Shown: in pieces, positions 25,328-32,448 of the stretch | Layout of the letters: the number at the start of each line of letters is the position of its first letter | Numbering within the stretch: the first letter of the stretch is position 1 | From: Actinomycetaceae bacterium MB13-C1-2 | GTDB lineage: Bacteria > Actinomycetota > Actinomycetes > Actinomycetales > Actinomycetaceae | Assembly: GCA_035621235.1 (NCBI GenBank) | Contig: CP141731.1 | Span: forward strand, 1,984,001 to 2,048,000 | Reading direction: 5' to 3' | DNA: 64,000 bases | The notes under the pieces: model-generated | Databases searched by the model: none | Told to the model about the DNA's origin: nothing | What the model saw: only the letters and a program-made list of their open reading frames with translations | Translations under genes and position numbers: made by a program

Positions 25328-25595
25328 GCTCAGCCTCCTCCGCCGCCGCCTTCTGCGTAGCCTCGATCTCGCGACCAATCTCAATATGACGTTTCGACAA
25401 AGCGGCCATATCCCGACCTGACAAGTTCGGATCGTCCAGCTTCTTCGCAATCACCAATCGCAGAGCTTTCAACTCTTCAAGCACGGAGCCAGTCTGCGCA
25501 GCTTGAAACACGGTCTTAGAAGCCGATTCCTTCCCAGAAGCAGGGGGAGAATCGTCGGGGCCAAGCACGCTTAACCTCCGTTTAGGAGCGGCCAT
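25281..25595 (-). CDS. terminase small subunit
   Basis: A 104-residue protein directly before TerL. It starts MAAPKRRLSVLGPDDSPPAS, with GGAGG 9 bases upstream, and has a helical core (SVLEELKALRLVIAKKLDDP; GRDMAALSKRHIEIGREIEA) and acidic tail, like the short actinophage TerS group. It should recognise the packaging site and load TerL. Confidence 0.8.
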   Translation of the reverse strand: MAAPKRRLSVLGPDDSPPASGKESASKTVFQAAQTGSVLEELKALRLVIAKKLDDPNLSGRDMAALSKRHIEIGREIEATQKAAAEEAEHDAVSEDEAWDEEAI

Positions 25596-25730
25596 CAGAA
25601 CCACCTCCGGCAGGGTGCGTGTGGAAAAACATCGGGGGGAGATCGCTATGCTGCTGGTGGGGCGAACGTGGCGGGCGGGGAGGGGTGTCCCCCCTGGGGT
25701 GCTTGGTGGTGGACCGCCCTTGTTCGGGGG
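25596..25730. other. candidate cos (packaging) region
   Basis: The 135 bp between the HNH gene and TerS contain no gene. They are very G-rich on the + strand with short inverted repeats (GGGGTGTCCCC, CCCCTGGGG). HNH-TerS-TerL order is typical of cos-type phages, whose cohesive ends usually lie here. Position is the main evidence. Confidence 0.35.
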
Positions 25731-26060
25731 TCACCAGGATTGCGACGTGCTCAATGTGCCTGTGAACGCTTTGGCTTTGCGTTGCTGTTTGAGTTCGACT
25801 CGTTTTTGTTCGCGGGCGATGACTCCGAGGCGTTGGTTACAGGTGCGGCAGATGATTCGCAGGTTGTCTAGTGTGTCTGTCCCGCCGAGAACGACTGGGA
25901 TGATGTGGTCTGCTTCTGGGCTGTTAGGTTGTAAGCTTCGGCTCCAGTCAAGTTCGCCCCGGCATATTGGACACCGGTCTTGTCCTTCTGCTTTACCCCT
26001 GGCGAGCGCTTTGGCTCGGAGGTTTTTCCATTTGGCGGTGCCGGTCCTTGAGGTTGCCAC
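25731..26060 (-). CDS. HNH endonuclease, terminase-associated
   Basis: A 109-residue protein with zinc pairs CPIC (about 30) and CRTC (about 72) and the HNH core EADHIIPVVLGGTDTLDNLRIIC. It sits immediately upstream of the terminase genes, where such HNH proteins act with terminase in cos cleavage in HK97-like phages. Confidence 0.88.
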   Translation of the reverse strand: MATSRTGTAKWKNLRAKALARGKAEGQDRCPICRGELDWSRSLQPNSPEADHIIPVVLGGTDTLDNLRIICRTCNQRLGVIAREQKRVELKQQRKAKAFTGTLSTSQSW

Positions 26061-26121
26061 CCGCTATCACCCCGGCTCAATGCGCCCCAGCACCGTAGCC
26101 ACGGTCATTGCGGGTAGTAGA

Positions 26122-26152
26122 ACGCCCCCGGCCTTTTGGTGGCTAGGGGCGT
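26122..26152 (-). terminator. terminator of the lipoprotein gene
   Basis: On the - strand ACGCCCC-TA-GCC pairs with GGC-CG-GGGGCGT around ACCAAAA, followed by TCTACT. It lies 16 bases after the lipoprotein stop, closing a one-gene unit. Confidence 0.65.
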
Positions 26153-26167
26153 CTGGTTGACTGCGGG

Positions 26168-26734
26168 CTAGTTGGTGAAGTGGACCTTGTCGTTGGAGAA
26201 GTTGTTGAGGTCACTGACGCTGAGCTGTAGGTCTGCTGGGTCGGCTACGACGTAGGCGACTTTCCAGCTTAGGTCTTTGCCGGGGAGGATGGTCACGGTT
26301 GGTATGTCGATTCCGTCTTCGCTGGCGAACACGGATTCTGCTTGCTTGCTCCCTGACGTCATTTGCATGTTGATGGCCATTGCCTCAACGTCTTCATCGG
26401 TGCCGTTGTGGACGGTCACGTCGAATGTGAGGACTGGTCCGACGCTGAGGTCGTAGAGTTCGCCCATGTATTCGTTGCTGAGGGTGATTTCTTGTGGGGC
26501 GCTGATGGTGACGGCTAGGCCGTCTGGCCACGTGTAGGTGTCTCCGAAGGTGGGGTTGGTGGATGCCGGTTCAGCTTCCACTTCTTCCTCAACGATTTCT
26601 TCGGCAGGCGCAGATTGCTCAGTGGTTGCCGATTCGGTTTCTTCACCTTTGGTGACTGTGCCGCTGTTACTTCCGCAGCCTGTGAGGGTGATTGCTAGTG
26701 CGATGGGTGCCGCGATGGCCAAGATTTTCTTCAT
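26168..26734 (-). CDS. prophage-encoded lipoprotein (moron), DUF4352-like domain
   Basis: A 188-residue surface lipoprotein: MKKILAIAAPIALAITLTGC with lipobox Cys20, an acidic Ser/Glu linker (30-58), then an Ig-like domain (GLAVTISAPQEITLSN; VLTFDVTVHNGTDEDV; VTILPGKDLSWKVAYVVADP) of the telokin-like DUF4352 type. It has its own promoter at 26743-26771, whose start point falls about 2 bases before the ATG, so the mRNA is nearly leaderless, and its own terminator. This independent unit among packaging genes is the hallmark of a lysogen-expressed gene; superinfection exclusion or altered host surface are possible roles (inference). Confidence 0.82.
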   Translation of the reverse strand: MKKILAIAAPIALAITLTGCGSNSGTVTKGEETESATTEQSAPAEEIVEEEVEAEPASTNPTFGDTYTWPDGLAVTISAPQEITLSNEYMGELYDLSVGPVLTFDVTVHNGTDEDVEAMAINMQMTSGSKQAESVFASEDGIDIPTVTILPGKDLSWKVAYVVADPADLQLSVSDLNNFSNDKVHFTN

Positions 26735-26742
26735 AGTCCCAG

Positions 26743-26771
26743 ATTATCGATTTCGCCTGGTTTCGTCTCAA
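26743..26771 (-). promoter_or_regulatory. promoter of the lipoprotein gene
   Basis: On the - strand TTGAGA, exactly 17 bp, GATAAT. The predicted start point is about 26736, next to the ATG at 26734, implying a leaderless or nearly leaderless transcript. Confidence 0.75.
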
Positions 26772-26859
26772 GAATGGGAGAATGAGATCCTAGAACATCC
26801 GCTGGAGTTGGTGCTCTGAGCGGGTTTCGGGGACGCTGAACGTCCCAACGCGTTCGATT

Positions 26860-27429
26860 CTAGTCGATGGGTGATGATTCTTCAATGGTGGGCTGTAGGT
26901 GCTCTCTCGCCCAGCGGTATCCCTCGCGGGGGAAGTTCGTGGCCGCGTATTCGCCAAATAGGTTTATCGCCGCTTCATCGTAGGCTCTGGCTGCGCTTTC
27001 TGGGTCAGGATATGTTCCTAGGTTGTGCACAACCCCGCCCTTGGAGGCTTGTGCGTGGAATGTTCCTGCGCGTGTTCGATTGACTCCCTTGTAGCCCGTC
27101 TCGCTGTCGGCTCGAACCTTCCTGTTCGCAGAGTTGTCAGCCTGAGTGCAGACACGTAGATTCTCGCGCCGATTGTCGAGTTTGTTTCCGTTGGCATGAT
27201 CTACGTTCTTGTCTCCTACGATGAGATTGTGCAGGTAGATGTTGTTGCCCCAGGCGTCTGCCGCAGAGCGCTTCACGTAACCGCTCTCATCGATGAACCA
27301 CGCGTCGGAGGTGAGCACTGCGAATAGGTCGATTGTGCTTATGAGGGTTTTGCCGCCACGAACCGTAATTTCCACGGAATCTTTGTTCAGGATTTCTTCG
27401 AGTTGCGCTTTTGCGTCTAGGCTGTTCAT
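26860..27429 (-). CDS. HNH endonuclease with AP2 DNA-binding domain
   Basis: A 189-residue protein of the phage HNH-AP2 homing group: HNH_3-type core VGDKNVDHANGNKLDNRRENLRVCTQADNSANR (about 72-105), then AP2 domain GYKGVNRTRAGTFHAQA ... LGTYPDPESAARAYDEAAINLFGEYAATNFP (about 113-170). Such enzymes are mobile and often inserted between phage genes. It stands alone with gaps on both sides, compatible with later acquisition. Confidence 0.88.
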   Translation of the reverse strand: MNSLDAKAQLEEILNKDSVEITVRGGKTLISTIDLFAVLTSDAWFIDESGYVKRSAADAWGNNIYLHNLIVGDKNVDHANGNKLDNRRENLRVCTQADNSANRKVRADSETGYKGVNRTRAGTFHAQASKGGVVHNLGTYPDPESAARAYDEAAINLFGEYAATNFPREGYRWAREHLQPTIEESSPID

Positions 27430-27520
27430 AGCCGTTCTCCTAGTTAGGTTAGGTGTTTCGGTTAGGCCCGTGGAGTGTTGGTAGCACTCTTGCGGGCCGC
27501 TTCTATTCTACCAGTGTCGC

Positions 27521-28363
27521 TCACGACTGCCCCCATTTCTTCTTGTTGATGTCAACGAGGTTGTAGTCGCCTTTGTGGTCTTTTCGGATGTGGCCTTCGT
27601 GGACCCAGCGGCGGAGGGTTCCTTTGGGAAGGTTCGGCCAGATTGAGAGCACGCCGGCGAGTGGTAGGTAGATGTCGTCGGGCATGTCTTCGCTTCTCAA
27701 CGTTGCCCGGTAGGAGTTGGTGGCTTCTCCTTTGCTGTAGTCCACTTGTGTGTCACAGTCAGGGTTTGAGCAGGCGGCCACGTCTTCTAGCCCGTGTTTG
27801 TCCCATTGGCTGCGTAACCAGCCGTTACGGCATCTGGGGCATCGGGTCCGTGATTCTGGTGCGTGTCCGGTGAGCCTGCCGACTTTCCACCAAAGCGCCG
27901 TAACTTCGCGACTGTACGATTCCCAAAGCGAGTAGTCCCACATGGCCCACTCGTGTGCTTGGCGTTCTTCGGATGTTGCGTCTTCGGGTAGCGCCTCGGG
28001 CTTGACGTGGATGTGTCGCAGGACCGGGCGTTCTCGGAGTTGGGCGTGTATCCACGGTCCAGGATCACCGGTGACTTGGTGAGTGTCCCCGGTCATTTCT
28101 GACAGCCATCCGGCGAGGTCCATGGCGAGGCTGGATAGGACGGCTTCGACGCCTTGCTCGCTGATGATGCCGCGTGTGCCGTCACTGTTGGCGGTGTCTA
28201 TTTGGATGCCGTGGGGGAGAGTGTCGGAGCGTGTGGTTGGGGCTCCGTCTTTGTCGTAGCGGATTGCGGGGATGGATGGTGTGGGCGGGACGATTTGGCT
28301 TTTCCATTTGAGGATGTCGGCCATGCGTGATTCGACGGTTAGTGCGGATGGTGTGTGTGTCAC
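27521..28363 (-). CDS. phage protein with zinc ribbon and C-terminal HTH-like segment
   Basis: A 280-residue protein from GTG, with AAGGAGAACTCA upstream. Cys pairs RCPRCRNG (near 175) and CSNPDCDTQ (near 205) make a zinc ribbon. The last 50 residues (LPLAGVLSIWPNLPKGTLRR, WVHEGHIRKDHKGDYNLVDI) look like a winged helix or MerR-type HTH. Similar proteins occur in actinophages at the head of the late region. A role in late gene regulation is plausible but not shown. Confidence 0.7.
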   Translation of the reverse strand: MTHTPSALTVESRMADILKWKSQIVPPTPSIPAIRYDKDGAPTTRSDTLPHGIQIDTANSDGTRGIISEQGVEAVLSSLAMDLAGWLSEMTGDTHQVTGDPGPWIHAQLRERPVLRHIHVKPEALPEDATSEERQAHEWAMWDYSLWESYSREVTALWWKVGRLTGHAPESRTRCPRCRNGWLRSQWDKHGLEDVAACSNPDCDTQVDYSKGEATNSYRATLRSEDMPDDIYLPLAGVLSIWPNLPKGTLRRWVHEGHIRKDHKGDYNLVDINKKKWGQS

Positions 28364-28433
28364 TGAGTTCTCCTTGTGGGCGCTGGTAGGATCACTAGTG
28401 ACTATTGCGAATGGTTATTAGTCTCATTATCGT

Positions 28434-28487
28434 CCCCCAGCGTTCCTAGTGATTCGTAGCTCTAGGAGCCTGGGGGATCAGTGTTTT
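28434..28487 (+). terminator. long hairpin with T-run, oriented against the surrounding genes
   Basis: CCCCCAG-CG-TTCCTAG pairs with CTAGGA-GC-CTGGGGG around a 12-base loop, and the + strand continues ATCAGTGTTTTT. It acts as a terminator only for rightward transcription, though all neighbouring genes run leftward. The T-run reaches the stop end of the next small gene. Confidence 0.55.
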
Positions 28488-28654
28488 TAGCTTGAGTACA
28501 GGTACCAGATGAGAGCGATGAGCATGATGTTTGCTACAAGCCCTCCTACTGCTTCGCCGCTTGAGATTGGTTTTCTTGGTTTCCCTGCGTTGGCAAAGTT
28601 CATGCCGGTTCCGAGCATTATCCAGCAGGTGAATGTGATTGGTATCCAGATCAT
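28487..28654 (-). CDS. small two-helix membrane protein (55 aa)
   Basis: Starts MIWIPITFTCWIMLGTGMNF, with GAGAAGAAAA upstream, and ends with a second helix GLVANIMLIALIWYLYSS. Overlaps the preceding gene by ATGA. No function recognised. Confidence 0.65.
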   Translation of the reverse strand: MIWIPITFTCWIMLGTGMNFANAGKPRKPISSGEAVGGLVANIMLIALIWYLYSS

Positions 28655-28776
28655 TTTTCTTCTCGTTTCTTGCAGTCGCATTGGCAGTGGTGGATGCCTT
28701 GCGGGGTGTGTGTGAGGCGTAGACAGTCTTCGTGTTTTCCGAGTCTGCATGGGTAGCAAATCGAGTGGTCAATCAT
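28651..28776 (-). CDS. tiny Cys/His-rich protein (41 aa)
   Basis: MIDHSICYPCRLGKHEDC and later HHCQCDC place six cysteines and several histidines in 41 residues, a likely zinc knuckle. GGAGG lies 7 bases before the ATG. Start and stop overlap both neighbours (ATGA). Confidence 0.7.
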   Translation of the reverse strand: MIDHSICYPCRLGKHEDCLRLTHTPQGIHHCQCDCKKREEK

Positions 28777-28982
28777 CGGTTGGCCTCCTCTTCTTGTCGT
28801 GTGATGTAGACATTCCACAGGCCGATAGGCGTATTTTCGGGTAGTCGCACGGTGACATAGGTGCCTGGTGGTAGCGGTGATTCTTCGTGGGTTGGGCAGG
28901 GGCAGTCTTCTAGGTCGCATTCGACTTTTCGGTGGCCGTTTTCCCATGATGCGGCGACGATCTGCCCCTTTATCGCACTCAT
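28773..28982 (-). CDS. small phage protein (69 aa)
   Basis: Begins MSAIKGQIVAASWENGHRKV, then a Cys-containing turn (CDLEDCPCPTH) and a beta stretch GTYVTVRLPENTPIGLWNVY. AGGAGA upstream. Part of the overlapping small-gene chain; no family known to me. Confidence 0.65.
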   Translation of the reverse strand: MSAIKGQIVAASWENGHRKVECDLEDCPCPTHEESPLPPGTYVTVRLPENTPIGLWNVYITRQEEEANR

Positions 28983-29221
28983 TGGTCTGTCTCCTGGTAG
29001 GGGTTGGGTGTGCTTATCGGGATTCCTCCGGTGATGCTGCCCGCGTAGTCGCGTTTCCCGGTGTAGTATCCACTCATCCACGCTGCGGCTTGCACCTCAG
29101 CTAGCCACCGGTCGAACTCTCCGATGAAGGTGAGCATGTCTTCGTCGGGTTCGGGGTCTTCGTATTTCCATGTCGCGTAAATCTTGCGTACTTGCTTCGT
29201 GGTTGGCGTGAACTCACTCAT
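28979..29221 (-). CDS. small phage protein (80 aa)
   Basis: Begins MSEFTPTTKQVRKIYATWKY; acidic helical middle (DEDMLTFIGEFDRWLAEVQA) and a Tyr/Gly tail. Linked by overlaps on both sides. The N-terminal phrase TTKQVRKIYA resembles other short early proteins of actinophages, but no role is known. Confidence 0.65.
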   Translation of the reverse strand: MSEFTPTTKQVRKIYATWKYEDPEPDEDMLTFIGEFDRWLAEVQAAAWMSGYYTGKRDYAGSITGGIPISTPNPYQETDQ

Positions 29222-29462
29222 TGGTCGCCCCGATCTTGCATGTTGGGCAAAAGTACTTGGTCCCAGAAGCGGGGTTTTCATCGATCAGCCAACCTTCACC
29301 GTCGTCAACAACGTTGATTTCAAACCCCCTGAGGTCGCTCATTCCACCGCCGTAGAGTTCGTGGGAGGTGGCAAATGCCTCTAGCTCCACACGGTGCATT
29401 TGCGTGGTTTCAACTGTGGATTCTTCGCATTCGTCGCAGGTCCACACAACTTTTAGGCTCAT
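29214..29462 (-). CDS. small zinc-ribbon-like phage protein (82 aa)
   Basis: CDEC near residue 9 and CPTC near residue 72 suggest a zinc ribbon closing the two ends of the protein. The middle is a charged alpha/beta segment. Start overlaps the neighbour's stop. Confidence 0.65.
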   Translation of the reverse strand: MSLKVVWTCDECEESTVETTQMHRVELEAFATSHELYGGGMSDLRGFEINVVDDGEGWLIDENPASGTKYFCPTCKIGATNE

Positions 29463-29770
29463 TCCCCGCTCCTTTCCGCGATCTGGGCGACTTTTTCTCG
29501 CATTTCGGCGCGTCCCATGTTTGCGTAGTCACTGGGTAGGCAGTCGTAGGTTCGGAAGTCACCGACGGGTATCGCCCGTATTTCTTCCGCGACCTGCGCG
29601 CGGATGATGGGTGCAATTGCCATGAGGTGCATTCGCGCCTCTTTCCGCTCGGAGTCGCATCCCTCGCATGGGTGCTTGTCGCAATGTGGCTTCCCGTAGA
29701 TTGTCGCCGCGACACGCTCCACTATTTCGGCAGAAGGCTCTTCCACAGCGACTTCTGGAATGTCAGTCAT
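29459..29770 (-). CDS. small phage protein with DYANMG motif, copy A (103 aa)
   Basis: Starts MTDIPEVAVEEPSAEIVERV. A middle CDKHPCEGC cluster may bind metal. The C-terminal 48 residues (EEIRAIPVGDFRTYDCLPSD, YANMGRAEMREKVAQIAERS) are nearly identical to those of the protein starting at 30329, so the two genes are partial duplicates separated by one other gene. Confidence 0.7.
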   Translation of the reverse strand: MTDIPEVAVEEPSAEIVERVAATIYGKPHCDKHPCEGCDSERKEARMHLMAIAPIIRAQVAEEIRAIPVGDFRTYDCLPSDYANMGRAEMREKVAQIAERSGE

Positions 29771-30030
29771 CGGTCGGTCTCCTTCGGGTCTGTGCTCCAA
29801 GTCGCGCAGAAGCGGACATGGTTCATCGCTGTGTCGATTTTCAGGGTCGCGTGGTCTGGCATTCCGGCGCGGCGGAGCTGACCAAACATCGCTTCCATGT
29901 CGGTCACGCTGGGATTGTCGCGGTGGAGCACCAACGAATGGTTGATGACTGATCGGCGCTTGTTGATGGCGAGCTGCTCTTCGCGTTTCGCGGTGACCAG
30001 CAGGTCACGCTCTAACTGTTCGACGCTCAT
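29767..30030 (-). CDS. small phage protein (87 aa)
   Basis: Helical N terminus (MSVEQLERDLLVTAKREEQL) and a strand-rich end (HATLKIDTAMNHVRFCATWS). Lies between the two DYANMG paralogues, overlapping both by 4 bases. No family recognised. Confidence 0.6.
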   Translation of the reverse strand: MSVEQLERDLLVTAKREEQLAINKRRSVINHSLVLHRDNPSVTDMEAMFGQLRRAGMPDHATLKIDTAMNHVRFCATWSTDPKETDR

Positions 30031-30329
30031 TCCCCGCTCCCTTCCGCTATCCTGGCGGCTTTTTCTTTCATTCCGGCACGTCCCATGTTTGCGTAGTCGC
30101 TGGGTAGGCAGTCATATGTTCGGAAGTCACCGATAGGTATTGCCCGGATTTCTGCCGCGATCTGTGCTCGGATGTGGGGCATGGCGGCTTTGAGGATAGC
30201 TAGAGTCCGGTCGTCATAATTTACTCGGTCCAGGTTCTCGGGGCTGTCGTAACCAGTCATGTTTCCGTAGTCCTCAAACCATGCGACTCTCGAACCTGCA
30301 TCAACTGCTTCGTCTGGTATTTCAGTCAT
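30027..30329 (-). CDS. small phage protein with DYANMG motif, copy B (100 aa)
   Basis: The ATG at 30329 overlaps the upstream stop (ATGA); an ATG six codons upstream is possible. Paralogue of the gene ending at 29459: the C-terminal RAQIAAEIRAIPIGDFRTYD and following DYANMG.GMKEKAARIAEG match almost residue for residue, while the N-terminal parts differ. Confidence 0.7.
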   Translation of the reverse strand: MTEIPDEAVDAGSRVAWFEDYGNMTGYDSPENLDRVNYDDRTLAILKAAMPHIRAQIAAEIRAIPIGDFRTYDCLPSDYANMGRAGMKEKAARIAEGSGE

Positions 30330-30502
30330 CGTCGTATTTCTTTCCATGATTCGATGTTTGCTAGCGGGTAGTTCGCCCATTCTTCGGTGTAGGCGGTGTC
30401 GTGGGTGGTGCGGATTCGGAGGACGCCGTCTTCGGTCCTGGTTCGGTATCCGTCTACGGTTTCGATGCGTCCCGATGTGAACCTGATTTCCCAACGCCTC
30501 AC
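30326..30502 (-). CDS. small phage protein (58 aa)
   Basis: GTG start overlapping the upstream stop (GTGA), with AGGAG 6 bases before. Beta-rich and charged (RRWEIRFTSGRIETVDGYRT; ESWKEIRR). No family recognised. Confidence 0.6.
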   Translation of the reverse strand: MRRWEIRFTSGRIETVDGYRTRTEDGVLRIRTTHDTAYTEEWANYPLANIESWKEIRR

Positions 30503-30897
30503 GATTCGCTCCTGTCGAGGATTCGCACGGTCGGGCATTCGCTGTAAGAGCCGTTGTAGCCGCAAGTGCAATTCGCTTCTTCTTCGGGATGGTCAATATC
30601 CCAGTCAGACCAATCCGGCTGGTGTAGCTCCCGGATAGCCGCGAACCGGGTGAGCGCGTCGGGCACCCATTCGCGGGCGGCGGCGATGAACTGGCGATCC
30701 TCAGGCGTGTAGCACTCGGCAACGGGGTTGATTTCTACCCCGTCGATGAATGTTTCACCCTCAGGGATTACTCCTTCAGAGTTGCCGACCATGAGTCGCC
30801 CTTGCATATGGGGGGTGCCGTCTTGGTCTAGCCAGGCAGCCCATGGCCCTTCTGTGGCTTTGTCTGCGAGGGCCCGCATTTCCTGGTCACTGAGCAT
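30499..30897 (-). CDS. phage protein with acidic/Cys tail (132 aa)
   Basis: Starts MLSDQEMRALADKATEGPWA, a phrase seen in a recurrent family of short phage proteins (ATEGPW). It continues with YTPEDRQFIAAAREWVPDAL and ends with a Cys-rich NCTCGYNGSYSECPT. Function unknown. The start is inside the end of the next gene. Confidence 0.7.
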   Translation of the reverse strand: MLSDQEMRALADKATEGPWAAWLDQDGTPHMQGRLMVGNSEGVIPEGETFIDGVEINPVAECYTPEDRQFIAAAREWVPDALTRFAAIRELHQPDWSDWDIDHPEEEANCTCGYNGSYSECPTVRILDRSES

Positions 30898-31069
30898 TGG
30901 TTTCTCCGATCTTTCGCATGCCAAGTAGGGCGTTCCATGGGTTGTTGAGTCTTCGGGTAGCGCATCCATCACACAGCGGCTCCCACTTGCCGGTGCTGAT
31001 GGTTTTTTGTTCCCAGGTGGAGAACTTGCGGCGCTGTTTGCCGCACCATTCACAGCGCTTCGTGGTCAC
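30887..31069 (-). CDS. small four-cysteine zinc-finger protein (60 aa)
   Basis: CEWC at residues 6-9 and CDGC near 33-36, separated by a basic helix and WEQKTISTGKWEP, form a likely zinc finger. Overlaps its neighbours by a few bases. Confidence 0.7.
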   Translation of the reverse strand: MTTKRCEWCGKQRRKFSTWEQKTISTGKWEPLCDGCATRRLNNPWNALLGMRKIGETNAQ

Positions 31070-31275
31070 TGGTTTTCTCCTTCGATTTTGTCTATCCAGT
31101 CGTGTAGGTCGTGGGCTAGGTCCCGGTTTGGTGTGCGGATCGCGTAGAGGCGGAGAGCTTCGCGGGCTATGGGGTCATGGGCCGGGTCGAGCACGAAATA
31201 GGCGCATTTCTTGTGCTTGCCTTTAGGGTCCGAGACTCGACGAACCTTGTATTTGCGACGTAATCCGGCACTCAT
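31066..31275 (-). CDS. small basic phage protein (69 aa)
   Basis: Starts MSAGLRRKYKVRRVSDPKGK and continues KKCAYFVLDPAHDPIAREAL. The pattern KY.V.R..D..GKH..C.YFVLDP is common in short phage proteins of unknown function. ATGA overlap on both sides. Confidence 0.7.
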   Translation of the reverse strand: MSAGLRRKYKVRRVSDPKGKHKKCAYFVLDPAHDPIAREALRLYAIRTPNRDLAHDLHDWIDKIEGENQ

Positions 31276-31589
31276 GGCCTTTTCCCTTTCTCGATTTGTT
31301 CGGAGATGTAGACGCGTATCTTCCCGGCTGCGTGGGACATGCCCGCCGCGTGTTTGCCGGGTTGGCGGTCCCATTCGGTTTCCTTGCGGGCGACGCGGGC
31401 TGACAGTTTTTCTAGGGCCTTTCGCTGTTCGTCAGCACGTATCTCGGACTCGTGATCTGCGATGATTTGTTCTGCTTCTGCTTCCCACGCCAGGCGTTGT
31501 TCCACGGTCGCTATGCCGCGCGTCGAGTTGTAGAAATGTCGTTGCTGGGTTGACACCCAAGCAACCACTAGCCTGCTGATGTCACTCAT
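31272..31589 (-). CDS. small helical phage protein (105 aa)
   Basis: Start MSDISRLVVAWVSTQQRHFY, then long charged helices (LAWEAEAEQIIADHESEIRA; KALEKLSARVARKETEWDRQ). The ATG overlaps the stop of a tiny membrane gene. No family recognised. Confidence 0.65.
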   Translation of the reverse strand: MSDISRLVVAWVSTQQRHFYNSTRGIATVEQRLAWEAEAEQIIADHESEIRADEQRKALEKLSARVARKETEWDRQPGKHAAGMSHAAGKIRVYISEQIEKGKRP

Positions 31590-31675
31590 GGTTGTCTGTC
31601 TTTCTGGTAGGTGAGTGCGAGGATTAGTGCCACGCATAGGCTGGTGATGGCGATGAGGGCCGTGATGGTGATCAT
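31586..31675 (-). CDS. tiny membrane peptide (29 aa)
   Basis: MITITALIAITSLCVALILA then LTYQKDRQP: one hydrophobic helix and a basic tail. It overlaps both neighbours by ATGA, which supports it as a real gene despite a weak ribosome site. Confidence 0.55.
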   Translation of the reverse strand: MITITALIAITSLCVALILALTYQKDRQP

Positions 31676-31752
31676 TGGGGGTCACCGAGTAGGAGAGCGG
31701 CGAAGAGGATGCCTGCGAGGAAAACCACGACGATCGCGACAAACCCGGTCAC
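31672..31752 (-). CDS. tiny membrane peptide (26 aa)
   Basis: GTG start overlapping the preceding stop (GTGA); the peptide VTGFVAIVVVFLAGILFAAL then LLGDPQ is a single helix. Stop overlaps the next ATG. Tandem one-helix peptides like this pair are a recurring but unexplained feature of small-gene blocks. Confidence 0.5.
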   Translation of the reverse strand: MTGFVAIVVVFLAGILFAALLLGDPQ

Positions 31753-32027
31753 TGGTCTACTCCTAGCGTCTGGCGTACCTCGGCCCCGGCGAGGTGGTCG
31801 TATGCTTCGGATGCGAACTCGCCGCCCGCCTGGTCGTCTGGGCCTGTCGTCTGGTAGAGGGCGATCAGATTCGCGACCCGCAGTTGTTCCCCGATTTCGA
31901 GGAGGGCGTGTACTTGGGCTTGCGCGATCATGTCGGCTTTGTGCTCACCGGTGTTGTAAAGCCAGTTTTCGCTCACTTCCCGGTCGGCTTCATCCAAAAT
32001 GCGTAACGCTTCGTCACGGTGAGTCAT
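31749..32027 (-). CDS. small phage protein (92 aa)
   Basis: ATG overlaps the upstream stop (TGATG). Helical and acidic (EALRILDEADREVSENWLYN; AQVHALLEIGEQLRVANLIA). No family recognised. Confidence 0.65.
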   Translation of the reverse strand: MTHRDEALRILDEADREVSENWLYNTGEHKADMIAQAQVHALLEIGEQLRVANLIALYQTTGPDDQAGGEFASEAYDHLAGAEVRQTLGVDQ

Positions 32028-32383
32028 CACGCCGCCTCCGTCTGGTTTTCGCGGAACGCGCGGAATCGGTCTGCCACGGCCTGTCGTTGTTCCTCGGTGA
32101 GTTGGCGCGTGTTTCTCACGCCTTTAGCTGGATTGAAGTCCTTGTAAGCGACCCGGAACTCTGCCCATTCCGTTGTCCCTTGGAAACCTGATTTCAGTTC
32201 GCTCACTTTCGGGGCTTTGCTTCGGAACGCGCGGATGTCTCTGGGGATGTTCGTCCAGATCATTACTTCGCTTCCGTCGCCGGGAATGTTGATTGTTGTT
32301 TCTCGCTCGTTGAGGGGGACGCTTTTCATATCCATTTCGGCTGTTTCGCGTAACTCTGTATTGCGTAGCGGAATCGATGTCAT
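32027..32383 (-). CDS. phage protein downstream of SSB (118 aa)
   Basis: Start MTSIPLRNTELRETAEMDMK. A beta part (TTINIPGDGSEVMIWTNIP) and basic helices (EEQRQAVADRFRAFRENQ) are visible. It follows the SSB gene in the early operon. Function unknown. Confidence 0.65.
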   Translation of the reverse strand: MTSIPLRNTELRETAEMDMKSVPLNERETTINIPGDGSEVMIWTNIPRDIRAFRSKAPKVSELKSGFQGTTEWAEFRVAYKDFNPAKGVRNTRQLTEEQRQAVADRFRAFRENQTEAA

Positions 32384-32448
32384 GGTTTAGGTCTCCTAGC
32401 TTGGGTGCGGGATGGTCGGTGCTTTAACGTCAGCCTCTGCGTGGGTTC

